Shown here: piece after piece, positions 46,952-58,735 of the stretch | Layout: each line of letters begins with the position of its first letter | Position numbering within the stretch: the first letter of the stretch is position 1 | Origin: Sinimarinibacterium flocculans | GTDB taxonomy: Bacteria; Pseudomonadota; Gammaproteobacteria; Nevskiales; Nevskiaceae | Length of the DNA stretch: 64,000 nucleotides | Reading direction: 5' to 3' | NCBI RefSeq assembly: GCF_003201205.1 | Contig: NZ_QICN01000006.1 | Coordinates: 186,001-250,000, forward strand | Made by a program: the position numbers and the translations under genes | The notes under the pieces: model-generated | The model's input: only the letters and a program-made list of their open reading frames with translations | Told to the model about the DNA's origin: nothing | The model's database searches: none

Positions 46952-47977
46952 TCATTGTTCACGCTGTTCCGGACGCTGCTTCCTGCGCGAGAACGGATAG
47001 GCGCCGCGAGGCTGGCCGCCGTCCTTCGGCGGCACGTAGACCGACAGGAGCATCGTCACTGCCAGCACCAGTACGGTGGCCGCGAGCGACCACGCGACCG
47101 GAATCTTGTAGACGTCGATCAGCAGCATCTTCGTGCCGATCAGCACGAGCACGATCGCCAGGCCGTACGGCAGCAGATGGAAACGCTCGTGCACGCTGGC
47201 CAGCAGGAAATACATCGCGCGCAGGCCCAGGATTGCGAACACGTTGGACGTGAGCACGATGAACGGATCGACCGTGATCGCGAAGATCGCCGGGATGGAA
47301 TCCACCGCGAAGATCACGTCGACGATGCCGATCAGCAGGACGACGACCAGCAACGGGGTGGCGATGCGTGCGCCGTCGATCTGCGTGAAGAACTTCTCGC
47401 CGTCGTAGTCCGGCGCGATACGCATGCGCCGCTTGATCCACTGCAATGCCGGGTTGTCTTCGAGATCCGGCTCCTGGCCCGCCGCCCACCACATCTTCAC
47501 GCCGGTGAACACCAGGAACGCGCCGAAGACGTAGAGGATCCAGTGGAACTTCGCGATCATCCAGGCGCCGATCAGGATCAGGATCGCGCGCAGCAGCAGT
47601 GCGCCGAGGATGCCGATCATCAGTACGCGCTTCTGGAACTCCGCCGGCACCGCGAAATAGGTGAACAGCATCAGGAAAACGAAGATGTTGTCGACCGCGA
47701 GCGCCTTCTCGACCAGATAGCCGGTGATGAACTCCAGTGCCTTGTCGTTCGCCAGCGCGCGCGCGCCGGCGTCGTCACCGGTGCCGCCGAGTTCCCACCA
47801 CAGGAAGGCCACGAACACGAAGCTCACCGCCACCCAGATCACCGTCCAGATCGCGGCCTCGCGCATCGAGACCTTGTGCGCGCCCTGACGGTTGAGGGCG
47901 AAGAAGTCGACCGCAAGGGCGACGGCGACGAAGAGGGCAAACAGCGACCAGAGCAGCGGGGTTCCGATGGAGACCAT
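46952..47977 (-). CDS. TerC/Alx-family membrane protein (Mn2+ exporter type)
   Basis: 341 aa with nine to ten membrane segments. The TerC family signature AVDNIFVFLMLFTYF (about 95) and the later IVDVIFAVDSIPAIFAIT (about 220), each with an intramembrane Asp, are present, as are GALLLRAILILIGAW and LASVHERFHLLPYGLAIVL. TerC/Alx proteins export Mn2+ and help metalation of secreted proteins. The leader carries a yybP-ykoY riboswitch, which fits Mn2+-dependent expression and supports the alx/mntP-like role over tellurite resistance. Confidence 0.92.
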   Translation of the reverse strand: MVSIGTPLLWSLFALFVAVALAVDFFALNRQGAHKVSMREAAIWTVIWVAVSFVFVAFLWWELGGTGDDAGARALANDKALEFITGYLVEKALAVDNIFVFLMLFTYFAVPAEFQKRVLMIGILGALLLRAILILIGAWMIAKFHWILYVFGAFLVFTGVKMWWAAGQEPDLEDNPALQWIKRRMRIAPDYDGEKFFTQIDGARIATPLLVVVLLIGIVDVIFAVDSIPAIFAITVDPFIVLTSNVFAILGLRAMYFLLASVHERFHLLPYGLAIVLVLIGTKMLLIDVYKIPVAWSLAATVLVLAVTMLLSVYVPPKDGGQPRGAYPFSRRKQRPEQREQ

Positions 47978-48004
47978 GGGCAGGACCTGAAAAGTGAACG
48001 GGCA

Positions 48005-48140
48005 CGGCACATCCAACCAGCCTGTTCGGTCTTGCCATCCGCGCGAGGCGCGGGCCGTGACGCCGGGGTACTCCCGTACCCGTGCTGACGACGTCGCGGG
48101 AGCGGGTGAGGCCCCGGCTACTCCCCGTGAGAGCTGCGTG
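48005..48140 (-). promoter_or_regulatory. yybP-ykoY manganese riboswitch upstream of terC/alx
   Basis: On the minus strand the leader reads GGGGAGTAGC (48117-48126), a GTCAGCAcgggtacgggagtaccc helix, and GGCAAGACC (48028-48036), then a GGTTGGATG segment. These are the invariant blocks of the yybP-ykoY family (compare GGGGAGUAGC, GUCAGCA and GGCGAGACC of E. coli mntP). It ends about 25 bp before the terC ATG, so translational control is likely. Confidence 0.85.
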
Positions 48141-48236
48141 CTATTGAAGCGGCAAGCCGTGTTTTGCGCAAGCCGGTTGCGCATGCCACGACCGCGTCGG
48201 CGCCGCTCCGGGGCTGCCGGGGCCTCTGCTGCAGGC

Positions 48237-48725
48237 TCAGCCCGCCGTTCCCTGGGGACAGGGCGGCGGCGGGGCGTCCGCCATCGCCCGGGGCAGGTCC
48301 TCGTAGGCGACGTCGCGGAGGTGGGTCGCGATGGACCAGCGATGGCCGAAAGGGTCTTCGAGCACCCCGTAACGGTCGCCCCAGAACATGTCTGCCACCG
48401 GCATGATGACGCGGGCACCGGCGGCGACGGCGCGTTCGAAGCAGGCATCCGCGTCGTTCACATAGAGGTGGACCGTGACCGGCGACCCCTTCAGGGACTG
48501 CGGACTCAGCGAGCCATGCTCCACGAACTCGTCGGCCAGCATCACCGAGGACCCGTTGATGCGGATGCAGCCATGCATCAGGCGCCCGTCCGGTCCGACG
48601 AAGCGGCCCTCCTCGGTCGCGCCGAATGCCTTGATATAGAACGCTATCGCATCCGCGCCGCCGCGGCACACTAGGTGCGGTGTCACCGTGTGCATGCCGT
48701 CCGGAATGGATTTGGCCTTGCCCAT
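48237..48725 (-). CDS. VOC-superfamily (PhnB/glyoxalase-like) protein
   Basis: 162 aa from the ATG at 48725 (GGAGA 6 nt upstream). VTPHLVCRGGADAIAFYIKAFGATEEGRF is the usual start of PhnB-type VOC proteins, and HGCIRINGSSVMLADEF, VTVHLYVNDADACFERAVAAGARV and FWGDRYGVLEDPFGHRWSIATH complete the two beta-alpha-beta-beta-beta modules. The DPFGHRW end is characteristic. The C-terminus has a Pro-rich run (APPPPCPQ). Substrate unknown. It is upstream of the terC riboswitch on the same strand. Confidence 0.88.
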   Translation of the reverse strand: MGKAKSIPDGMHTVTPHLVCRGGADAIAFYIKAFGATEEGRFVGPDGRLMHGCIRINGSSVMLADEFVEHGSLSPQSLKGSPVTVHLYVNDADACFERAVAAGARVIMPVADMFWGDRYGVLEDPFGHRWSIATHLRDVAYEDLPRAMADAPPPPCPQGTAG

Positions 48726-48807
48726 GTCGATCTCCGTTGTCGCCGTATTGGCTGACGACTGGTCGACTGGCACGATTGGAAATCGACAGGCTTAGTTGCT
48801 AACGGGG

Positions 48808-49563
48808 CTACGGCTTCGGGGTCGAGGCTGTGTGCATGTCGAGCCAGTCTATGCCTTCTCGGATGGCGTAAGCCGTATCTTTGCCTTCGTGTCCATAGAT
48901 GTGGCTTCGTAGATGCACGGCGGCCCCGTAGTGCCCGAGGATCGCTTCGAGCAGGAGGCCATCGTCGTAGGGTACGAGGTGGTCTTGACGTGAGTAGTAG
49001 AGAAAAACCGGTTTGCCGGCGATGCCCGCCATGGATGGGAACAGTCGGGGGCGAAAGACAGAGGCGCTAACAATGAGGCCGGTGATCGCCGGGTTGGTGA
49101 CGGCGGATTCGATGGTCGCAGGCCCGCTGCTAGAGCCGCCGATCGCGAAGACTCTTCCTCGATCGATGGGGTACGTGTCCAGCAGATCATCGACAACGTC
49201 GCCGATGAATTCTGGTGTCGTGAATTTCATCCCCGGAGTTCTGACGAACGTAGTTGGCCAGACGATTCTCTGCTCAGCGGCCCATCGAGGGGCAACCAGA
49301 TGTGCGAGCAGAGTATTACCCGGGAGGAAGTAGCGGACGAGATTCTGTGCAAAGACAAGCGTTGATTCATCTCCCTGTCCACCGGGGACGAATACGACCA
49401 GCCCAAGCGAACCCTCGGCCGCGTCACTGCGCCGGATAAGAAAGTAGCGCTTGAATGGATCGTTCTCGACCAGGCGGCGCTCGGTGACGATCTCCTTGGG
49501 TTTCGACGGCGTGTGGCTTTGCAGCAAATCGGATGAGGCTGCGGTGCCGGGGTGCGACAGCAA
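48808..49563 (-). CDS. Alpha/beta-hydrolase-like protein with uncertain 5' end, next to tRNA-Leu
   Basis: About 251 aa if it starts at the TTG 49563. LVVFVPGGQGDESTLVFAQNL is an oxyanion-type strand-loop, GRVFAIGGSSSGPATIE holds the GxSxG-like nucleophile, YYSRQDHLVPYDDG has the acid and YGHEGKDTAYA the His, matching esterase and prolyl-oligopeptidase-like folds. The open frame continues upstream through the tRNA-Leu without an ATG or GTG before it, and a secretion-signal-like ALATLLSHPGTAAS sits at the very start. An ATG with a short peptide exists in another frame at 49622, so a one-base shift is possible. GC (about 57%) is lower than neighbours, suggesting recent acquisition. Confidence 0.6.
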   Translation of the reverse strand: MLSHPGTAASSDLLQSHTPSKPKEIVTERRLVENDPFKRYFLIRRSDAAEGSLGLVVFVPGGQGDESTLVFAQNLVRYFLPGNTLLAHLVAPRWAAEQRIVWPTTFVRTPGMKFTTPEFIGDVVDDLLDTYPIDRGRVFAIGGSSSGPATIESAVTNPAITGLIVSASVFRPRLFPSMAGIAGKPVFLYYSRQDHLVPYDDGLLLEAILGHYGAAVHLRSHIYGHEGKDTAYAIREGIDWLDMHTASTPKP

Positions 49564-49668
49564 GGTCGCTAGCGCGAGGACAGCGCTCTGGGTCGGGGAA
49601 TGCCTGTTTTTGCGGCGGACATTGCCTATTGGGTGTACACCTCCAGGCCGATGGCAGATGCCAGCAGC

Positions 49669-49755
49669 TGGTGCCGAAGGTGGGACTCGAACCCACACGC
49701 TTTTAAGGGCGGCGGATTTTGAGTCCGCTGCGTCTACCGATTCCGCCACTTCGGC
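49669..49755 (-). tRNA. tRNA-Leu(CAA)
   Basis: The minus strand reads GCCGAAGTGGCGGAATCGGT at the 5' end (acceptor GCCGAAG), an anticodon arm with stem GCGGA/TCCGC and loop CTCAAAA (anticodon CAA), a long class II variable arm, a TTCGAGT T-loop, and a 3' acceptor CTTCGGC + A + encoded CCA (49669-49671). It decodes UUG codons. An open frame runs through it on the same strand and should not be taken as protein. Confidence 0.95.
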
Positions 49756-49802
49756 GCGGCCGCGCATTATATCGGCCGGCCGCGTGCCCGTGATGGCGAT
49801 CT

Positions 49803-50678
49803 TCAGAGGCGGAAGTCGATCCGCAGGCCGGCGTGATAGCCGTAGATGCGGGCGGAGGGCTGTGCGCGGTAGGCGGTGGCACCGCCGCCGACGCGCAGTT
49901 CGAGCGATTCGCTGGTGAACAGCGGGATCTCGAAGTTCACGCCGAAGCTGGCGCCGCCGACGGATTCGGAGACGCCGGGACGCTCAAGGTCGACATGGGC
50001 GTAGCCGATGGCGGCGCCCACTTCGATGAGATCGAGCAGCACGCCCGTCGGGATGAAGTACACCGCGTAGAACTGGTCGGTGCTGAACTCGTCGGCCTCG
50101 AGCTCGCCGACGCTGGTGTCGCCGGTGCCGATCTGTGCCTCGAGGCCGATCTTCTCGAACAGGCGCACGCCGGCGCGGACGCGGTACATGCTCGAATCGA
50201 AACGGTCGCCGCCGAAGTCGTCGATCAGGCTCTGCTTCGAGAACGAAGCCGTCGTCCAGACGTAGTCGGCACCGGCATACAGCTCCCAGGGCGTGTCTTC
50301 CTCGGGCTCCGGCTCGTAGCCGCCGCTGTCCGCGCTGTCGAAGCCGCCGCCGAAGCTGTTGGCATCCGAGGTGTCCCCACCGAAGCTGTTGGCGTCGCTG
50401 GTGTCGGAGCTGAAGCTGTTCGCGTCGGAGGTATCCGAAGTGAAGCTGTTGGCGTCGCTGGTGTCGGAAGTGAAGCTGTTGGCGTCCGAGGTGTCCGACG
50501 TGAAACTGTTGGCGTCGTAGGTATCCGATGCAAAGCTGTTCGCATCCGGCGTATCGCTGCCCGATTCGGCATCACTGATGTCGGCGAAGCTGTTGCCCGC
50601 CTGGGCGTCGCCGCCGTCCTGCGCGAACACCGGGCCGCAAAGCAACAGGCCGGCGGCCAGATACGAAATCTTGTTCAT
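49803..50678 (-). CDS. Outer-membrane beta-barrel protein with N-terminal decapeptide repeats
   Basis: 291 aa from the ATG at 50678 (GGGGG 6 nt upstream). A signal peptide (ISYLAAGLLLCGPVFAQ) is followed by about seven 10-residue repeats of the form FTSDTSDANS (about residues 39-111), acidic and Ser/Thr/Asn-rich, then an acidic EPEPEED linker. The C-terminal ~165 residues form an eight-strand-like barrel with WELYAGADYVWTTASFS, YRVRAGVRLFEKIGLEAQIGTG, VEVGAAIGYAHVDLE-type strands and a terminal YHAGLRIDFRL. I do not recognise the repeat. It may project from the surface or bind cations. Confidence 0.85.
   Translation of the reverse strand: MNKISYLAAGLLLCGPVFAQDGGDAQAGNSFADISDAESGSDTPDANSFASDTYDANSFTSDTSDANSFTSDTSDANSFTSDTSDANSFSSDTSDANSFGGDTSDANSFGGGFDSADSGGYEPEPEEDTPWELYAGADYVWTTASFSKQSLIDDFGGDRFDSSMYRVRAGVRLFEKIGLEAQIGTGDTSVGELEADEFSTDQFYAVYFIPTGVLLDLIEVGAAIGYAHVDLERPGVSESVGGASFGVNFEIPLFTSESLELRVGGGATAYRAQPSARIYGYHAGLRIDFRL
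50346..50564. repeat. In-frame ~30-bp tandem repeat
   Basis: About seven nearly identical 30-bp units encode the decapeptide repeat of the overlapping barrel-protein gene. They are based on ctgttggcgtcgctggtgtc and variable codons for the second and third residues. The period (30 bp) keeps the frame, so unit-number changes would alter length without frameshift. Confidence 0.88.
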
Positions 50679-50796
50679 GCGCATCCCCCAGAAAGCCGTT
50701 TGAATGATTTTGATCTTGGCGCCGAATGTTCTCCGATTTGCGTCGGCAAATCCACTGAACCGCTATAGTGCCCGCGCTCCCTGCATTTCACGGCTC

Positions 50797-51393
50797 ATGC
50801 ACGCTCAAACGCGCTTCTGCAACGTCTGCGGACACTCGGTCGACTTTCTCGTGCCGGCCGGCGATCACCTGCCGCGGCACGTCTGCCCGAGCTGCGGCCA
50901 GGTGCAGTACCGCAATCCGAAAGTCATCGTCGGCGTGATTCCGGAATGGCGCGACGGCCGCGTGCTGATGTGCCGGCGCAACATCGAGCCGCGCCTGGGC
51001 CTGTGGACGTTTCCGGCCGGTTTCATGGAGATGGGCGAGACCAGCGCGGCGGGCGCCGCGCGCGAGGCGCGCGAGGAATCGCTCGCCGAGGTCGAGGTCG
51101 GATCGCTGCTGATGGTGATGAACGTCCCCTACGTGAGCCAGGTGTACATGGTGCATTGCGGGCGACTGCTCTCGGAGGAGTTCGGTCCGACGCCGGAGAG
51201 TTCCGAGGTCGTCCTGATGCGGGAGGACGAGATTCCCTGGGACGACATAGCCTTCCCGACGATCTGGCACAGCCTCCGGCACTTCTTCGACGATCGCCGC
51301 AACGGCAGCTTCAGCACGCACCTGCTGGACCTGACGTTCAAGCCGCGGCCGCCGCAGCGGCCCGAGGTGCCCGGCGACGATCCGACGGCCTGA
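50797..51393 (+). CDS. Zinc-ribbon Nudix hydrolase
   Basis: 198 aa from the ATG at 50797; a TATAGT -10-like hexamer lies at 50764-50769. The N-terminal zinc ribbon has FCNVCGH and VCPSCGQVQYRNPK. The Nudix box follows: GFMEMGETSAAGAAREAREE, matching GX5EX7REUXEEXGU with E in the key metal positions. It hydrolyses a nucleoside diphosphate linked to another moiety; NUDT/NudC-like NADH or FAD pyrophosphatase activity is possible. The tail past residue 165 is Arg/Pro-rich. Confidence 0.9.
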   Translation: MHAQTRFCNVCGHSVDFLVPAGDHLPRHVCPSCGQVQYRNPKVIVGVIPEWRDGRVLMCRRNIEPRLGLWTFPAGFMEMGETSAAGAAREAREESLAEVEVGSLLMVMNVPYVSQVYMVHCGRLLSEEFGPTPESSEVVLMREDEIPWDDIAFPTIWHSLRHFFDDRRNGSFSTHLLDLTFKPRPPQRPEVPGDDPTA

Positions 51394-51491
51394 GTGCCGG
51401 GATGCGCCGTCGGCAGGCGGTGATCGGTTAATATCGCCGGCTCAACGCTGCCAGCTTTTCAGCCAGCCAGGACCATTTGCGAGTTGCGCCC

Positions 51492-51815
51492 ATGACCTTC
51501 GTCGTTACCGAAAACTGCATCAAGTGCAAGTACACCGACTGTGTGGAAGTCTGCCCGGTCGACTGTTTTCACGAAGGTCCGAATTTCCTGGTGATCGATC
51601 CCGAGGAGTGCATCGACTGCACCCTGTGCGAGCCCGAATGCCCGGCGGAGGCCATTTTCGCCGAGGATGATCTGCCGGAGGATCAGGCGCACTTCAAGGA
51701 GATCAACGCGCAGCTCACCAAGGAGTGGCCGGTGATCACCGAGCGCAAGGAGCCGGCGGCCGACGCCAAGGAGTGGGACGGCAAGCCGGACAAGCTGGCG
51801 CTGCTCGAGCGCTGA
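51492..51815 (+). CDS. fdxA: Ferredoxin FdxA (7Fe, 3Fe-4S/4Fe-4S)
   Basis: 107 aa. The N-terminal cluster region [14 protein letters not shown] and the second [12 protein letters not shown] motif are characteristic of the 7Fe ferredoxin (FdxA) group, with a long C-terminal helix extension ([18 protein letters not shown]). It carries electrons to cytoplasmic oxidoreductases. A TAATAT -10-like box is at 51430-51435. It ends 9 bp from the convergent gspB stop. Confidence 0.95.
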   Translation: MTFVVTENCIKCKYTDCVEVCPVDCFHEGPNFLVIDPEECIDCTLCEPECPAEAIFAEDDLPEDQAHFKEINAQLTKEWPVITERKEPAADAKEWDGKPDKLALLER

Positions 51816-51823
51816 GCCGGGGC

Positions 51824-52549
51824 TCAGCGGTTCAGCGGCCAGTACACGAGCCGCTCGTCGAACACGAAGATCACGCCATCGCCGAGGATTTCGGCGATGC
51901 GCAGGCCGCTGTCGAGCACCGCCCCTTCGGCATGACGTCGGTTGTCGACCATGATCCAGCGGCGTGCCGGGTCGGCGTCGAAGACGTGCACCTGGATCAG
52001 CGGCGACGGAAACCTCGACTGGAAGCCTTCGGGCATTTCCGCCAGTCGCGGCGGCAGCGTGCGCGCGGCATCGGCGGCGGGCGTCTCCGTGGTTTTCGGA
52101 CTCTGGCCGACCATGCTCGCGCCGGGGCTGTGCGGTGTCGGCTGGGGGGTATCGGCCGTTGCGATCGAGGGACGTCCGGGTGCCGGCGCTGCCGGGGGGC
52201 TGCCCTGGAATACCGGCGACACGTCGTCGAGGCTCTCGTAGCCCGCCAGGGCGGCAGCGTCCGACAGTCGCGGCGCCGCGGGCGCGGTTGCGGAGGGTGT
52301 CGGAACCGGTGCCATCGTCGGCGTGGCCTCGACCGTCGCCGATTCGACCGGCACCGGCGTGGACGCAGACGGGCGCAGCAACATCAGCGCGGCACCGATT
52401 CCGGCGAGAAATAGGGTGGCGCCGGCCAGGGCCATCGTCGTCGGACGCGGCCCGCGTTGCGGGGGGCGCGCATCCGCAGCCGGCTGTTCGGCCACCGTGG
52501 CGTGGCGTTCGCGTTCGGCGCGCCGCAGTGCTTCGAGGATATAGCTCAC
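51824..52549 (-). CDS. gspB: GspB-like type II secretion accessory protein
   Basis: 241 aa. The N-terminal MSYILEALRRAERERH is the family signature; one membrane span (LAGATLFLAGIGAALMLL, about 40-57) follows, then a Pro/Ala/Thr-rich periplasmic linker and a C-terminal domain of about 80 residues (FPSPLIQVHVFDADPARRWIMVDNRR, GVIFVFDERLVYWPL). GspB/ExeB works with the ATPase GspA/ExeA to help place the secretin GspD in the outer membrane. It follows exeA at 100 bp on the same strand. The remainder of a type II secretion cluster is not in the window. Confidence 0.85.
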   Translation of the reverse strand: MSYILEALRRAERERHATVAEQPAADARPPQRGPRPTTMALAGATLFLAGIGAALMLLRPSASTPVPVESATVEATPTMAPVPTPSATAPAAPRLSDAAALAGYESLDDVSPVFQGSPPAAPAPGRPSIATADTPQPTPHSPGASMVGQSPKTTETPAADAARTLPPRLAEMPEGFQSRFPSPLIQVHVFDADPARRWIMVDNRRHAEGAVLDSGLRIAEILGDGVIFVFDERLVYWPLNR

Positions 52550-52649
52550 GGTGTTCCCCCGCGGCGGTCGTCCTGCTCGGCGCCGGATGGCGGGCGAGGG
52601 AACACCCCATTTCCGGTGTCCGGCGTGCGACGCTGATGTGCCGGCGTGC

Positions 52650-54305
52650 TCATGGTGCTCTCATCGCCAGCGTCGGCGTATCGGGCAGCGCATCACCGAG
52701 CTCGATCAGCGTGCGCACGCCGGCGATGCCGTCCACCGCGAGCCCACGGTCGGCCTGGAACCGGCGCACGGCCTGCACCAGCGACGCGTCGAGCATCTGC
52801 GGGGGCTCGCCGTCGGCATAGCCGAGCTCGACGAGCCGGTCGTGCAGCCAGGCGACATCGGCGCTGCCGGCCTCGGCGTCGATGCGGATCGCGTGGCTTT
52901 CGCGCCGCCACAGCAACAGGAACTCTCCCGTCCACAGCGGGCGCAACTCGGCGACGGCGATCTGCATCGGGCCGAGCGCGGTATGCAGCACGGCGTTGCG
53001 CGTATCCAGCGATTCGAGCAGCACGTACTGCGGACTGCCGTCGATGTCGAGGCCCAGCACCGCCGGGCGGTCCATCGCGAACAGGTCCTCCCAGTCGCCG
53101 CTGCTGCGGTAGCACTCCAGGCCCTGCGTCTGCAGGCTGGTGCACAGTTCGGCAGTGGCTGCCACCGGCGTCTCCGCACCCCACAGGCCGATCAGCCGGG
53201 CGAGCGCGGACGAGAGCGGCTGCGCGGTGCGCGCCAGATCCTCCGCCGGTGACAGCGGCAGTGCGGCCGGCACGAAAGCGGCCGCGGTCGGCGATGCCGC
53301 GGGATGCGGGCTTGCACTCGGGGCAGGTGTCGGCGGGGTGTCCGCGGCACGGACCGCTTGCGCCGGCGCCGGCGGCCTCGAGCCGGAGGGCCAGAAGGTG
53401 TAGGCGAACAGGGCGGCGCAGGCGATCAGGGCGACCAGCCAGCCGGTCTCGATGGCGCGCCAGCGGCGCGGCTCATCCGGCTCGAACAGCGCGGGCTGTT
53501 CGCCCATGACCTCGCGCGCCGCACGACGTACCGTCGCGGCATCGACCCGCAGGGCCTGCTGCGAGTACGCGCCGAGCAGCGCGCGGTCGCAGATCACGTT
53601 GATCAGGCGGGGAATGCCCTGGGCGTAGCGGTGCACGAGGCTGCAGGCGGCGGGTTCGAAGATCGGCGAGCATGCGCCGGCGATGCGCAGGCGGTGACCG
53701 ATGTATTCGGCGGTTTCGCGCTCGGACAGCGGTTGCAGGTGGTAGCGGGCGGTGACGCGGCTGGCGAGCTGTCGCAGCTCCGGCCGCCCCAGCAGGGTCG
53801 ACAGCTCCGGCTGGCCGACGAGCATGATGCGCAGCAGCTTGGCCTTCGCGGTTTCGAGGTTGGTCAGCAGCCGCACCTGTTCGAGCACGCCGGGCTGCAG
53901 GTTCTGCGCCTCGTCGATGATCAGTACGGTGCGGCGTCCAGTCGCATGCACTTTCAGCAGGTGCGCATTGAGCGCATCGACGAGGACCTTGATCGACGTG
54001 GTGTCGCGCGGCACCTCGACGCCCAGTTCGTCGCAGATCGAGTGCACGAATTCCTGCTCGCTCTGCCGCGGGTTGTGGATCATGGCCACGTCGACGTCCG
54101 GCAGCTTCTGGTCGAGCAGCGAACGCACGATCGTGGTCTTGCCGGTGCCGACCTCGCCGGTGATCTGCACGAAACCGCCGTACTGGCCGGTGCCGTACAG
54201 CAGATGTCCGAGCGCCTCCTGGTGGCGCGGGGACATGTACAGGTAGGCGGGGTCCGGGGTGATCGAGAACGGCATCTCCCGGAGCTGGAAGAACTCGGTA
54301 TACAC
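52650..54305 (-). CDS. exeA: ExeA/GspA-type AAA ATPase with peptidoglycan-binding domain
   Basis: 551 aa from a GTG start. The N-terminal ATPase has MYTEFFQLREMPFSITPDPAYLY (family start, written as the conserved region), Walker A GEVGTGKTT (about 50), Walker B TVLIIDEAQNL (about 127) and sensor Arg region. A membrane span (WLVALIACAALFAYTFW, about 289-305) separates it from a Pro-rich linker and a C-terminal domain with a peptidoglycan-binding segment (DVAWLHDRLVELGY, VRRFQADRGLAVDGIAGVRTL). Such proteins act with GspB to insert the T2SS secretin. Confidence 0.9.
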   Translation of the reverse strand: MYTEFFQLREMPFSITPDPAYLYMSPRHQEALGHLLYGTGQYGGFVQITGEVGTGKTTIVRSLLDQKLPDVDVAMIHNPRQSEQEFVHSICDELGVEVPRDTTSIKVLVDALNAHLLKVHATGRRTVLIIDEAQNLQPGVLEQVRLLTNLETAKAKLLRIMLVGQPELSTLLGRPELRQLASRVTARYHLQPLSERETAEYIGHRLRIAGACSPIFEPAACSLVHRYAQGIPRLINVICDRALLGAYSQQALRVDAATVRRAAREVMGEQPALFEPDEPRRWRAIETGWLVALIACAALFAYTFWPSGSRPPAPAQAVRAADTPPTPAPSASPHPAASPTAAAFVPAALPLSPAEDLARTAQPLSSALARLIGLWGAETPVAATAELCTSLQTQGLECYRSSGDWEDLFAMDRPAVLGLDIDGSPQYVLLESLDTRNAVLHTALGPMQIAVAELRPLWTGEFLLLWRRESHAIRIDAEAGSADVAWLHDRLVELGYADGEPPQMLDASLVQAVRRFQADRGLAVDGIAGVRTLIELGDALPDTPTLAMRAP

Positions 54306-54347
54306 GGCAAGGGCGGGGCGGGTGCCGCGCGAGTATAGCGTCCGCCT

Positions 54348-54826
54348 TCAGGCCGGCCTGAGCATGTCCACGTGCGGGATGCCGTCTTCCAGGTAGGGGG
54401 CGGAGACGGTTTCGAAGCCCAGCGTGCGGTAGAAGTCTTCGAGATGCTGCTGGCCCGACAGGAACACGCGCTGTCCCGGGTACCAGCGCTGGCAGCCCTC
54501 GAGGCCGGCGCGCATCAGCGCGCGGCCGAGTCCGGTACCGCGCAGGGAAGGCGCGACGACCAGTCGCCCGAGCGCGGGGGCTGCATGCTTGACGCCCGGC
54601 GGCACCAGCCGCAGGCCGGCCTGGACGGCGCCGTTGCCGTCGCGGCCCACCAAGTGTCGGCACTGCGGGTCGAGGCCGTCCATGTCCGGATAGGCGCAGT
54701 TCTGCTCGACGACGAAGATGTCGGAACGCAGCTTGAGCAGGGCGTAGAGCGTGTCCGGGTCAAAGCCGGGCCAGTCGATCCACTGCCAGCGCAGGCCGGT
54801 CGGCGGTGTCTGCACGTCAGCGGACA

Positions 54827-54827
<1 letters not shown>
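54348..54827 (-). CDS. ElaA-type GNAT N-acetyltransferase
   Basis: 159 aa. LYALLKLRSDIFVVEQNCAYPDMDGLDP is the ElaA-type start (IFVVEQNCxYxxxDxxD), and LGRLVVAPSLRGTGLGRALM holds the acetyl-CoA loop. It shares the TGATG overlap with the upstream astB stop, so it is the last gene of the arginine succinyltransferase operon. The substrate is unknown; a link to arginine metabolism is suggested only by position. Confidence 0.85.
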
Positions 54828-58680
<3,853 letters not shown>

Positions 58681-58735
58681 TCAGATGTCCCCCGGCGCGG
58701 CGCGCCGTCCGGTACGGTCGAGGCGGGCCGTCATC

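Noticed and set aside
49424-49767. Protein sequence encoded across tRNA-Leu
   Set aside because: The AEVAESVDAADSKSAA-type peptide is the well-known translation of a tRNA-Leu gene, not a protein.
50346-50564. CRISPR array
   Set aside because: The 30-bp units are contiguous with no spacers and are in frame within a secreted barrel protein gene.
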